In this document: positions 1 to 7,135 of the stretch, in pieces
Layout of the letters: the number at the start of each line of letters is the position of its first letter
Numbering within the stretch: position 1 is the first letter of the stretch
Translations under genes and position numbers: made by a program
Notes under the pieces: generated by a model
What the model was told of the DNA's origin: nothing
The model's database searches: none
What the model saw: only the letters and a program-made list of their open reading frames with translations
Assembly (NCBI GenBank): GCA_009924185.1
Contig: RFSC01000033.1
Coordinates: 1 to 7,846, forward strand
Length of the DNA stretch: 7,846 nucleotides
Reading direction: 5' to 3'
From: Actinomycetota bacterium
Lineage (GTDB): Bacteria; Actinomycetota; Actinomycetes; Nanopelagicales; Nanopelagicaceae

Positions 1-1
1 C

Positions 2-268
2 AAGGTTTATCAGATTAATTATCTGCGTTGTATTTTCTGCGGACTTTGCATCGAGGCTTGCCCAACCCGCGCGCTCACAATGACAAATGAGTATGAGATT
101 GCAGATGACAAGCGCGAGAAATTGATTTGGGAAAAAGAAGATTTGTTGGCGCCACTTCGTAATGGAATGTTGATGCCACCACATCCGATGTACCCCGGCT
201 CTGATCACCACAACTATTACCGTGGTGAGATTAAAGAGTCACATCCTTCACAAGAGGTGAATAAGTGA
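2..268 (+). CDS. nuoI: NADH:quinone oxidoreductase subunit I, C-terminal part (5' end outside window)
   Basis: This is the C-terminal 88 residues of NuoI, the peripheral-arm subunit that holds clusters N6a and N6b and passes electrons toward N2 and quinone at the inner face of the membrane. The frame is open from base 2. It shows one complete 4Fe-4S motif, CxxCxxCxxxCP, with cysteine codons at 29, 38, 47 and 59; the other cluster motif must lie upstream of the window. After the motif comes the typical NuoI stretch TRALTMTNEYE and then an actinobacterial-style tail with MPPHPMYPGSD and NYYRGE. An ATG at 80 is internal and not the gene start. The stop TGA (266-268) overlaps the GTG start of nuoJ, so the two are translationally coupled. 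Identification is firm; only the 5' part is missing because of the window edge. Confidence 0.97.
   Translation, partial: KVYQINYLRCIFCGLCIEACPTRALTMTNEYEIADDKREKLIWEKEDLLAPLRNGMLMPPHPMYPGSDHHNYYRGEIKESHPSQEVNK
254..260 (+). promoter_or_regulatory. Shine-Dalgarno site for nuoJ
   Basis: GAGGTGA lies inside the last nuoI codons and ends 4 bases before a GTG codon at 265. It supports GTG at 265 as the nuoJ start even though that codon overlaps the nuoI stop. Confidence 0.75.
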
Positions 269-669
269 CCGGCGAAGAGGCACTGTTTTGGGTTTTAGCA
301 CCACTATCGGTGGTAGCTGCAATCGCAATGTTGTTTATGAAGAAAGCGGTGCACTCCGCGATTCTTTTGGCTTGGGTGATGATTACTCTGGCGATTTTCT
401 ACATCGCACTTGAAGCACCATTCCTAGGCATTGTGCAGATTGTGGTTTACACCGGCGCAGTCATGATGCTCTTCCTATTCATCTTGATGTTGGTTGGTGT
501 TGATTCCTCCGATTCATTGGTAGAAAAAATCAAAGGGCTGCGCACCGTCGCTATCTTCACCGTGTTGGGATTTGTTGGCGCACTTACCTCTTTGATTGCA
601 CGTACTGATAATGGCCGCGAACCAGTTGGTTTAACAGATGCCAATTCAGATGGAAATGTGCAGGGCTGA
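265..669 (+). CDS. nuoJ: NADH:quinone oxidoreductase subunit J, truncated after TM4 (disrupted gene)
   Basis: This frame encodes the first 134 residues of NuoJ, a membrane-arm subunit of complex I next to the quinone site. About four transmembrane segments are visible, near residues 6-25, 30-48, 54-78 and 92-112. The diagnostic TM3 block VYTGAVMMLFLF is at 61-72, the region that forms the pi-bulge helix linked to proton coupling. The protein then runs into the loop ending NVQG and stops at TGA 667-669. In actinobacterial NuoJ (recalled from Streptomyces and Mycobacterium, not aligned here) the NVxG loop is followed by a fifth helix of the type AFExTxALLITAAVGAMVL and a long cytoplasmic tail, for a total of well over 200 residues. 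That helix is absent, and the tail resumes in another frame at about 668. The start is GTG, overlapping the nuoI stop, with a good ribosome-binding site. As written the product would lack its last helix and is unlikely to be normal. Confidence 0.9.
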   Translation: MTGEEALFWVLAPLSVVAAIAMLFMKKAVHSAILLAWVMITLAIFYIALEAPFLGIVQIVVYTGAVMMLFLFILMLVGVDSSDSLVEKIKGLRTVAIFTVLGFVGALTSLIARTDNGREPVGLTDANSDGNVQG

Positions 670-931
670 AAAGAGTGGTGCGGCAAAGAGCTCTCAGCGG
701 GCCCGTTCTATCGCCCGTTTCCGTGGCAAATCCATCGCTACCGCAGCAGGGTTGCCGGGCTCTGGTGTTTATGCCCGCAACAACGCGGTTGATCTTCCAG
801 CTTTGTTGCCAGATGGAAAACCATCAGATCTTTCTATCGCCGAAGTTTTGCACCGTCGCGGTGATGTTCAAGAGACCAAGTCTTACGCACTAGAAGGCTT
901 GCCCAAGATTGATGAGGAGGGCAAGAAGTAA
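638..931 (+). pseudogene. nuoJ: Detached C-terminal tail of NuoJ, in a shifted frame
   Basis: From about base 668 this frame encodes the cytoplasmic tail of actinobacterial NuoJ. A basic stretch starting EKSGAAKSSQRARS is followed by GSGVYARNNAVDLPALLPDG (codons at about 758-817), then a hydrophilic end rich in acidic and basic residues. The homologous tail in Streptomyces-type NuoJ reads PGVYARHNAVD..LLPDG (from memory). The frame can be opened from an ATG at 638, but bases 638-667 are nuoJ loop sequence read out of frame and there is no ribosome-binding site before 638. I therefore read this as the 3' remnant of one nuoJ gene and not a separate gene. Its stop TAA (929-931) shares a base with the nuoK ATG, which is where an intact nuoJ should end. 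There are no membrane segments in this piece. Confidence 0.82.
914..920 (+). promoter_or_regulatory. Shine-Dalgarno site for nuoK
   Basis: GAGGAGG sits 10 bases before the ATG at 931 and is the strongest ribosome-binding site in the window. It could let nuoK be translated independently of the broken nuoJ upstream. Confidence 0.75.
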
Positions 932-1230
932 TGAATCCAACTAATTACCTCTATCTCTCCGCGATTCTTTTCTCAATTGGCGCGGTCGGTGTAATTGTGC
1001 GTCGCAACGCCATCGTAGTTTTTATGTGCATCGAGCTAATGCTTAATGCCGCCAACCTTGCTTTTGTAACCTTCGCCAAGATGAATGGCAACCTAGAAGG
1101 TCAGGTAATTGCATTCTTTACGATGGTGGTCGCGGCCTGCGAAGTTGTTGTGGGTCTTGCAATCATCGTCACCATCTTCCGTTCCCGCCGATCTGCATCA
1201 GTTGATGATGCAAGTTTGTTGAGCCGATAA
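931..1230 (+). CDS. nuoK: NADH:quinone oxidoreductase subunit K
   Basis: NuoK is a small membrane-arm subunit (99 residues, the usual family length) related to MrpC of the Mrp antiporters. It forms part of the proton path between the quinone site and the antiporter-like subunits. Three transmembrane helices are visible at about 5-23, 29-49 and 58-83. The two membrane glutamates needed for proton translocation are present: E35 in CIELMLNAANL and E71 in AACEVVVGLAI, matching E36 and E72 of the E. coli protein. The loop arginines R24-R25 (VRRN) also match. The ATG overlaps the preceding stop codon by one base (TAATG) and has a strong Shine-Dalgarno site. The C-terminal dozen residues are a short soluble tail. 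The gene ends immediately before nuoL with no spacer. Confidence 0.98.
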   Translation: MNPTNYLYLSAILFSIGAVGVIVRRNAIVVFMCIELMLNAANLAFVTFAKMNGNLEGQVIAFFTMVVAACEVVVGLAIIVTIFRSRRSASVDDASLLSR

Positions 1231-3117
1231 ATGACATCTGAAAACTTGGTTTATTTCATCGCGCTGCCGCTCTTTAGCTCGGCGCTATTGATGTTGTTGG
1301 GCCGCAAAGCAGATAAGTGGGGTCACATCTTCGCGACCTTGGTTTCCGCCAGCGTCTTTGTGTTAGGCGTTATGGAGTTCTTGGCGATGCGTGATCGCCC
1401 CGAAGAGTCCCGCGCACTAACCCAGAAGTTGTTTACCTGGATTTCGGTGGGCTCATTTAATGTTGATGCCGGCTTGTTGTTGGATCAGCTATCAATCGCC
1501 TTCGTGCTTTTGATTACCGGCGTTGGAACTTTGATTCATATTTATTCCATCGCTTACATGTCACATGACCGCGATCGTCGTCGCTTCTTCTCTTACTTAA
1601 ATCTCTTCATTGCGGCGATGTTGCTCTTGGTTTTGGGCGACTCCTACCTAAACCTCTATGTGGGCTGGGAGGGCGTAGGCCTTGCCTCATACCTACTTAT
1701 TGGCTTCTGGAATCAAAAGCCGGAGTACGCCACCGCAGCTAAGAAAGCCTTCGTAGCTAACCGTGTTGGTGACTTTGGTTTATCAATCGCGGTAATGATC
1801 GCCTTTGCTCACTTTGGCACCGTCTCCTTCGGAGGTATTGAAGAAAAAGTTGGCGGCGCTAGCGAAACCGCATTGACGGCGATGGGTCTGATGTTGTTAC
1901 TTGCAGCGACTGGAAAATCTGCGCAGTTCCCATTGCAGGCTTGGTTGGGAGATGCGATGGCTGGTCCTACTCCAGTTTCAGCTTTGATTCACGCTGCAAC
2001 CATGGTGACCGCAGGTGTTTACCTAATCACCCGTTCTAACTTTGTCTTTGATAACGCACCTAATGCGCAGCTTGCGGTTGTAATCATTGGCGCCATCACA
2101 TTGTTGTTTGGTGCGATTATCGGTACCGCAAAGGATGACATTAAGAAAGCATTAGCTGCTTCAACTATGTCCCAGATCGGTTACATGATTATGGCAACTG
2201 GTTTTGGTCCAGCCGGTTACGCCTTTGCAATTATGCATCTACTAACCCACGGCTTCTTCAAAGCGGGAATGTTCTTGGGCGCCGGATCAGTAATGCATGG
2301 CATGAATGATGAAGTGAATATGCGTCGTTATGGTGGCTTGGCAAAGTTCATGCCAATCACAACAATTACATTTGGTTTAGGTTATTTGGCGATTATCGGT
2401 GTGCCGCCATTTGCGGGCTTCTACTCCAAAGACAAGATTATTGAAACCGCATTTAACGCTGGCGGCGTACAAGGAATCATCTTTGGTTCAACCGCTTTGT
2501 TGGGTGCGATTATCACCGCGTTCTATATGACTCGCGTGATGATGATGACCTTCTTTGGTAACAAGCGTTGGGCTGATGATGCACATCCACATGAGTCGCC
2601 CTTCTTAATGTGGGCACCTATGGCGGTTTTGGCGATTGGTTCAGTCGCCTCCGGATACCTGCTTTACAGCGGAAAAGCCATCGTTAAATGGCTAGCCCCA
2701 GTTGTCGATAAGCATCACCATGAACATACCGAGCTACTTCCACCAATCGTTGTCTCTGCATTAGCGGTGACCGCGGTGCTTATTGGTGTGGGAATCGCAT
2801 TGGCTAAGTACCGTGGCGAGCTTTCCGCAACCGCGCCACAAGATGTCAGCATCTTTACCCGGGTCGCACGTCGCGATCTATTGCAGGATGATGCAAATGA
2901 GTTCATGTTTATGCGCCCTGGCCAGAAGTTAACTGAGGTACTTGTGAAAACAGATGACAAGGTAATTGATGGAATGGTCCGCGGAGTTGCCGCATCAACC
3001 ATTGGCAGCGCGCGTGGCATGCGCAAGATCCAAACTGGTTATGTTCGTAACTACGCACTTCTAATTCTGCTCGGTGCCCTGGCTGCATTTGTAGCGATCT
3101 TGGTGGTGACACTATGA
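1231..3117 (+). CDS. nuoL: NADH:quinone oxidoreductase subunit L (antiporter-like, distal proton pump)
   Basis: NuoL is the distal antiporter-like subunit of the complex I membrane arm, with a long lateral helix running back along NuoM and NuoN. The 628 residues are full length for the family. Proton-path residues can be placed by eye against E. coli NuoL: E147 in VGWEGVGLASYLL, K229 in ATGKSAQFPLQAWL, H254 in ALIHAATM, K305/K306 in DDIKKAL, H336 and H340 in MHLLTHGFFK, K344, and K400-D401 in FYSKDK. Residues about 445-456 and 493-501 are histidine-rich cytoplasmic or loop segments. The region from about 540 to 600 is polar and amphipathic and fits the lateral helix, followed by a last membrane helix at about 608-627. 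The ATG follows the nuoK TAA directly and lacks a clear Shine-Dalgarno site, so translation probably depends on ribosomes leaving nuoK. The stop overlaps the nuoM start (ATGA). Confidence 0.98.
   Translation: MTSENLVYFIALPLFSSALLMLLGRKADKWGHIFATLVSASVFVLGVMEFLAMRDRPEESRALTQKLFTWISVGSFNVDAGLLLDQLSIAFVLLITGVGTLIHIYSIAYMSHDRDRRRFFSYLNLFIAAMLLLVLGDSYLNLYVGWEGVGLASYLLIGFWNQKPEYATAAKKAFVANRVGDFGLSIAVMIAFAHFGTVSFGGIEEKVGGASETALTAMGLMLLLAATGKSAQFPLQAWLGDAMAGPTPVSALIHAATMVTAGVYLITRSNFVFDNAPNAQLAVVIIGAITLLFGAIIGTAKDDIKKALAASTMSQIGYMIMATGFGPAGYAFAIMHLLTHGFFKAGMFLGAGSVMHGMNDEVNMRRYGGLAKFMPITTITFGLGYLAIIGVPPFAGFYSKDKIIETAFNAGGVQGIIFGSTALLGAIITAFYMTRVMMMTFFGNKRWADDAHPHESPFLMWAPMAVLAIGSVASGYLLYSGKAIVKWLAPVVDKHHHEHTELLPPIVVSALAVTAVLIGVGIALAKYRGELSATAPQDVSIFTRVARRDLLQDDANEFMFMRPGQKLTEVLVKTDDKVIDGMVRGVAASTIGSARGMRKIQTGYVRNYALLILLGALAAFVAILVVTL
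3102..3109 (+). promoter_or_regulatory. Shine-Dalgarno-like site for nuoM
   Basis: GGTGGTGA lies in the last nuoL codons, 4 bases before the ATG at 3114. Together with the ATGA overlap it supports this start and translational coupling. Confidence 0.55.
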
Positions 3118-4625
3118 ACCTACTAACCAGCATGGGTGCATTGCCGCTATTGGGCGCGTTGCTAATTGCTTTGTTGCCGGCTGCAAATACCAAGTTGATT
3201 AAGCAGGCGGCTTTTGCGGTTTCATTACTGGTGGCTGGCGTTGGCTTTGCCGCTGCATTTGGTTTTGATAGAAGCGTTACTGAGTTTCAGTATGTAGAGC
3301 GTTTCTCTTGGATTCCCGCTTTAGGAATTAATTATCAGCTAGGTGTTGATGGCGTTTCATTAATCCTGATTCTGCTCTCGGTAATCCTGGTGCCGATTGT
3401 TATTTTGGCGGGTTGGAATGAGTCAGAGAATGGTCGCTTCAGCGTTAAGACCTTTTATGTTCTGATTTTGATTCTAGAAACCATGATGATCGGTGTCTTT
3501 GCCGCCACCGATGTCTTCCTCTTCTACGTCTTCTTTGAAGCGATGTTGATTCCGGTTTACTTCCTAATCGGTGGATATGGCTCCGGTGAGCGCCAAGCAG
3601 CAGCTGTGAAGTTCCTGCTCTACAGCTTATTTGGCGGGCTTTTGATGCTGGCCTCCATCATCGGCCTATTTGTTATCTCCGGCAATCAAATCGGCCGCAC
3701 CATGGATATCGAGGGGCTTTCAACACTGCAGATTGATGCCACAACACAAAACTTCTTATTCCTTGGATTCTTTATCGCCTTTGCGATTAAGGCTCCGTTG
3801 TGGCCGCTGCACACCTGGTTGCCAGATGCTGCAAAGTCAGCAACCCCAGGAACCTCGGTGTTGTTGCTAGGTGTTCTAGATAAAGTCGGAACCTTCGGCA
3901 TGATCCGTTATTGCATCGAGCTATTCCCTGATGCATCACGCACCTTCACACCTTTGATCATCGTGCTATCGGTAATCTCAATTCTTTATGGTGCTTTCTT
4001 AGCAATTGGCCAAAAAGATATTAAGGGTCTGATTGCCTTTACCTCTATCTCTCACTTTGGATTCATAACTTTGGGAATCTTTGCGATGACCTCACAAGGA
4101 CACGCTGGCGCCACCTTGTACATGTTGAACCATGGCTTCTCTACCGCAGCTTTGTTCTTGGTTGCCGGTTGGATGATTTCCCGTCGCGGTTCTTCAACTA
4201 TTGCAGAGTTTGGTGGTTTGCAAAGAGTTACACCAATCATGGCCTGGAGCTTCTTTATCGCAGGTATGTCATCACTGGCACTGCCTGGGTTGTCTAGCTT
4301 TGTCAGTGAGTTCCTCGTCTTGGTTGGTACCTACACCCGTTATCCAGTTGCAGCAATCATCGCGACCTTTGGAATTATCTTGGCGGCTTTGTACATTCTT
4401 ATTCCAGTACAAAAAGCGTTACATGGCCCAACCACTCCAGGCAATGAGAATCTGCCTGATCTAAACAAGCGCGAGATTGCAGCGATTGCACCAGTTATTG
4501 CGGTCATCATCTTCTTGGGCTTCTATCCAAAACCAGCGCTGGACATTATTAATCCAACAGCGATTGACACGATTTCTCGGGCTGGATTTAGCGATCCTGC
4601 CCCAGTTGTAGGAGGCAATAAATAA
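3114..4625 (+). CDS. nuoM: NADH:quinone oxidoreductase subunit M (antiporter-like)
   Basis: NuoM is the middle antiporter-like proton-pumping subunit of the complex I membrane arm. The 503 residues match the usual length, with roughly 14 membrane helices. Functional residues can be placed against E. coli NuoM: E142 in FFEAMLIPVYFLIG (E144 there), K226 in AIKAPLWPLHTWLPDA (K234), K257 in LDKVGTFGMIRY (K265), H314 in SISHFGF (H322), H340 in LNHGFSTAALF (H348) and E399 in FVSEFLVL (E407). The LHTWLPDAAKSATPGTSVLL block is the classic proton_antipo_M signature. The start ATG overlaps the nuoL stop by 4 bases. The stop TAA shares one base with the nuoN start. The last 20 or so residues are a soluble tail. 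Nothing is missing or unusual. Confidence 0.98.
   Translation: MNLLTSMGALPLLGALLIALLPAANTKLIKQAAFAVSLLVAGVGFAAAFGFDRSVTEFQYVERFSWIPALGINYQLGVDGVSLILILLSVILVPIVILAGWNESENGRFSVKTFYVLILILETMMIGVFAATDVFLFYVFFEAMLIPVYFLIGGYGSGERQAAAVKFLLYSLFGGLLMLASIIGLFVISGNQIGRTMDIEGLSTLQIDATTQNFLFLGFFIAFAIKAPLWPLHTWLPDAAKSATPGTSVLLLGVLDKVGTFGMIRYCIELFPDASRTFTPLIIVLSVISILYGAFLAIGQKDIKGLIAFTSISHFGFITLGIFAMTSQGHAGATLYMLNHGFSTAALFLVAGWMISRRGSSTIAEFGGLQRVTPIMAWSFFIAGMSSLALPGLSSFVSEFLVLVGTYTRYPVAAIIATFGIILAALYILIPVQKALHGPTTPGNENLPDLNKREIAAIAPVIAVIIFLGFYPKPALDIINPTAIDTISRAGFSDPAPVVGGNK
4609..4615 (+). promoter_or_regulatory. Shine-Dalgarno site for nuoN
   Basis: TAGGAGG in the last codons of nuoM ends 9 bases before the ATG at 4625. 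It fixes that ATG as the nuoN start. Confidence 0.75.
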
Positions 4626-6142
4626 TGATTTTCGACTCTCCTGCACTGGAGTACGGCGCACTGGCGCCGATGCTGGTGATTTTTGGCGCAGCTGTAATCG
4701 CGGTAATTGTTGAAGCCTTTGCCTCTGCCAAGCTTCGTCCAGCGCTACAGCTAGCGATTGCGTTAGGTGCGGTAATTCTGAGCTTTGCTCAGGTACTACG
4801 ACTTCGGGGCACCCAAACCGCAACCGCTGCTGTTAACTCAGTAGTTGTTGATGGTCCAGTTTTGTTTATGCAGGGAACGATTTTGGTTTTGGCGTTCTTT
4901 GCATTTTTGCTGCTAGCTGACACCGATGCCTTTGCAGCGCAAGCCTCTGCAATCCCGGGTTCTAGTGAGGAGCGCGCTGCGCTACAAACTGGAAAGATTC
5001 AAACAGAGATCTATCCGCTAACTTTGTTTGCTGTCGGCGGCATGATGCTCTTCCCAGCTGCAAATGATTTGATTACTCTGTTTGTGGCGCTGGAAGTTCT
5101 TTCCTTGCCTTTGTATTTGATGGCCGGCCTTTCCCGTCGTCGTAGATTGCTCTCTCAAGAAGCGGCTTTGAAGTACTTCCTGCTTGGCGCGTACTCATCA
5201 GCCTTCTTCTTGTTTGGAGCCGCATTCCTATATGGATATGCCGGAGATGTTTCACTAAACGCGATTCATGTTGCGGTCTCGGGTGGTTCTTCCAACGAAG
5301 CCTTCCTACTAATTGGATTGATTTCAATTAGCGTCGGATTACTTTTCAAAGTTGGCGCTGCACCATTCCACTCCTGGACCCCAGATGTTTATCAAGGCGC
5401 ACCAACCCCAGTAACCGCGTTTATGGCAGCGGCCACCAAGGTTGCGGCCTTTGGTGCGATGCTAAGAATCTTTTATGTTGCATTGGGTGGAGCGGTCTGG
5501 AGCTGGAAGCCAATGCTCACCGCAGTAGCGATTTTGACCATGATTGTGGGCTCAGTAATCGCTATCGCACAGCGTGATGTGAAGCGTATGTTGGCTTATT
5601 CCTCAATCGCGCATGCTGGATTCTTGCTGACCGGCGTCTTGGCACTGAGCCAAGAAGGACTTGAGGCCTCGCTGTTTTATCTAGCAACATATGGATTCTC
5701 AACACTTGGCGCATTTGCTTTGGTTACTTTGGTGAGAGATTCATCTGGTGAGGTAACTGATCTAAATCGCTGGGTTGGATTGGCAAAGCGCTCACCTGGT
5801 GTGGCGTTGTTGTTTGCCACATTCCTACTTTCCTTTGCCGGCATTCCATTGACCGCAGGGTTTATTGGAAAGTTCACCATCTTTACCGCCGCTTATGACA
5901 GTGGAAATATCGCAGTGGTTGTCGCTGGTGTATTTTCCAGCGCGATCGCAGCTTTCTTCTACATCCGTGTTGTTGTGATGATGTTCTTTACCGATGCGCA
6001 GGATGACACGGTTTCAGTAACTATTCCTTCGCTTTACACCAACCTAACAATTTGGATTGCAGCGATTGCGACTGTGATTCTGGGAGTCTTCCCAACCCCG
6101 GTTTTGGATGCGATTGCATCACTTGCTGTCTTCGTGCGATAG
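4625..6142 (+). CDS. nuoN: NADH:quinone oxidoreductase subunit N (antiporter-like)
   Basis: NuoN is the antiporter-like subunit nearest the quinone-binding end of the membrane arm. The 505 residues contain about 14 membrane helices. Residues that fit the known proton path are E157 in FVALEVLSLPLYLM, K183 in AALKYFLLGA, K242 in LLFKVGAAPFHSW, K272 in AATKVAAFG and K416 in GFIGKFTIF, corresponding to E133, K158, K217, K247 and K395 of E. coli. The segment TPDVYQGAPTPVTAF at 252-266 is a strong NuoN signature. Between helices 3 and 4 is a hydrophilic insert at about 99-128 (AFAAQASAIPGSSEE...) that I recognise from actinobacterial NuoN and take as a lineage marker, not an oddity. The start overlaps the nuoM stop (TAATG) and has a good ribosome-binding site. 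The next gene starts 6 bases after the TAG. Confidence 0.98.
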   Translation: MIFDSPALEYGALAPMLVIFGAAVIAVIVEAFASAKLRPALQLAIALGAVILSFAQVLRLRGTQTATAAVNSVVVDGPVLFMQGTILVLAFFAFLLLADTDAFAAQASAIPGSSEERAALQTGKIQTEIYPLTLFAVGGMMLFPAANDLITLFVALEVLSLPLYLMAGLSRRRRLLSQEAALKYFLLGAYSSAFFLFGAAFLYGYAGDVSLNAIHVAVSGGSSNEAFLLIGLISISVGLLFKVGAAPFHSWTPDVYQGAPTPVTAFMAAATKVAAFGAMLRIFYVALGGAVWSWKPMLTAVAILTMIVGSVIAIAQRDVKRMLAYSSIAHAGFLLTGVLALSQEGLEASLFYLATYGFSTLGAFALVTLVRDSSGEVTDLNRWVGLAKRSPGVALLFATFLLSFAGIPLTAGFIGKFTIFTAAYDSGNIAVVVAGVFSSAIAAFFYIRVVVMMFFTDAQDDTVSVTIPSLYTNLTIWIAAIATVILGVFPTPVLDAIASLAVFVR

Positions 6143-6148
6143 TTAACG

Positions 6149-7135
6149 ATGCCAAACCTTGGGATTCCAAACCTAGATGCAAATCTAGAGGCGGAGTTGG
6201 CGCGCGGTCTTGATGAGGTTGAAGATCTCTTAAGCTCGCATATTCAAGGGGATTACCCATTAGTTGTTGAGACCTCAAGACATCTGGTGGAAGCAGGAGG
6301 CAAAAGATTTCGGCCGCTGATTACTTTGATTGCCTCTCACTTTGGTAATGGACAATCCCGTGAAGTTATTGAAGCTGCGGTAGTTTGCGAGTTAACTCAT
6401 GTGGCAACTTTGTATCATGATGATGTTATGGATGAAGCGCCGCTGCGTCGTGGTGTTGAAAGTGCCAATAACCGCTGGGGCAACACCGTTGCGATTCTGA
6501 CCGGGGATTACCTCTTCTCAAAGGCCTCGGATTTATTGGCTGATTTAGGGCCAGAGGCGGTCCGCTTGCAGGCCAAAACCTTCGAGCGGCTAGTAATTGG
6601 TCAGATTCAAGAAACTCAAGGTGCTCCAGCTGGCACCGATCCGCTCTCACATTACATCGAGGTAGTTGCCAACAAAACCGGTTCCTTAATTGCAACCAGC
6701 GCCAGATTTGGTGCGCTGTTATCTGGTGCTGATAAAACAACGGTAGAAACCTTGACTGCATTTGGGGAAAAGATTGGCATCGCCTTTCAATTAGCTGATG
6801 ATGTAATTGATATAGCTAGCGACTCATCACAATCCGGTAAGACGCCAGGTACAGATTTGAAAGAGGGTGTACCAACCTTGGTAACACTGCGCATCATGAA
6901 CTCAAATAAACCAGAGGATGCGGAGTTAAAGAAATTGCTTTCCGCGCCGATGGATGATGCAACAGTGGCAAAGGTAATTCCACAATTGCGCAAGCACTCG
7001 GCGCTGGAAGAGTCAAAGAAGTATCTTCATGATTTAGCTAATGAAGCCAAGCAGCTTTTGAATAACCTGCCACAATCGCCTGCGCGTACCGCGTTAGAAA
7101 ATCTATGCCTGGCCATTGTTGATCGCACGGCTTGA
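6149..7135 (+). CDS. Long-chain polyprenyl diphosphate synthase (probable menaquinone side-chain synthase)
   Basis: A trans-type isoprenyl diphosphate synthase that adds isopentenyl diphosphate units to an allylic starter. The 328 residues are normal length. Motifs in order: GGKRFRP at 50-56 (substrate diphosphate binding), the first Asp-rich motif DDVMD at 91-95 followed by R100-R101, NKTGSL at 175-180, Q214, and the second Asp-rich motif DDVID at 217-221 followed by GKTPGTDLKEG at 230-240. All catalytic residues are present. The residues five and four before the first motif are A86 and T87, small as in E. coli IspB, which by family rules favours a long product (hepta- to nonaprenyl) over C15 or C20. 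The ATG is 6 bases after the nuoN stop with no evident ribosome-binding site, so it is probably reached by reinitiation. Co-transcription with nuo suggests it makes the menaquinone tail; the exact chain length cannot be read from sequence. The 3' end overlaps the convergent gene by 33 bases. Confidence 0.95.
   Translation: MPNLGIPNLDANLEAELARGLDEVEDLLSSHIQGDYPLVVETSRHLVEAGGKRFRPLITLIASHFGNGQSREVIEAAVVCELTHVATLYHDDVMDEAPLRRGVESANNRWGNTVAILTGDYLFSKASDLLADLGPEAVRLQAKTFERLVIGQIQETQGAPAGTDPLSHYIEVVANKTGSLIATSARFGALLSGADKTTVETLTAFGEKIGIAFQLADDVIDIASDSSQSGKTPGTDLKEGVPTLVTLRIMNSNKPEDAELKKLLSAPMDDATVAKVIPQLRKHSALEESKKYLHDLANEAKQLLNNLPQSPARTALENLCLAIVDRTA

Noticed and set aside
447..686. Open frame on the minus strand inside nuoJ, and similar long antisense frames in nuoL, nuoM, nuoN and the synthase
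   Set aside because: They mirror well-supported genes on the other strand, have low-complexity or arginine/proline-rich translations, show no recognisable domain and have no good ribosome-binding sites.
675..893. Frame starting GTG at 675 within the nuoJ tail region
   Set aside because: The translation resembles no family, whereas the overlapping frame from 668 matches the NuoJ tail block by block.
2575..2730. Histidine-rich stretches in NuoL (HPHES near 452-456 and HHHEH near 495-499) as a metal-binding insertion
   Set aside because: A histidine-rich loop at this place is common in actinobacterial NuoL as I recall it, and there is no cysteine or other ligand pattern to argue for a dedicated metal site.
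4919..5010. Hydrophilic segment in NuoN (about residues 99-128) as an unusual insertion
   Set aside because: I recognise this AFAAQASAIPGS-type segment as normal for actinobacterial NuoN.
5942..5949. GCGATCGC palindrome, like the HIP1 octamer of cyanobacteria
   Set aside because: I saw only one copy, it lies within nuoN coding sequence, and everything else in the window points to Actinobacteria.
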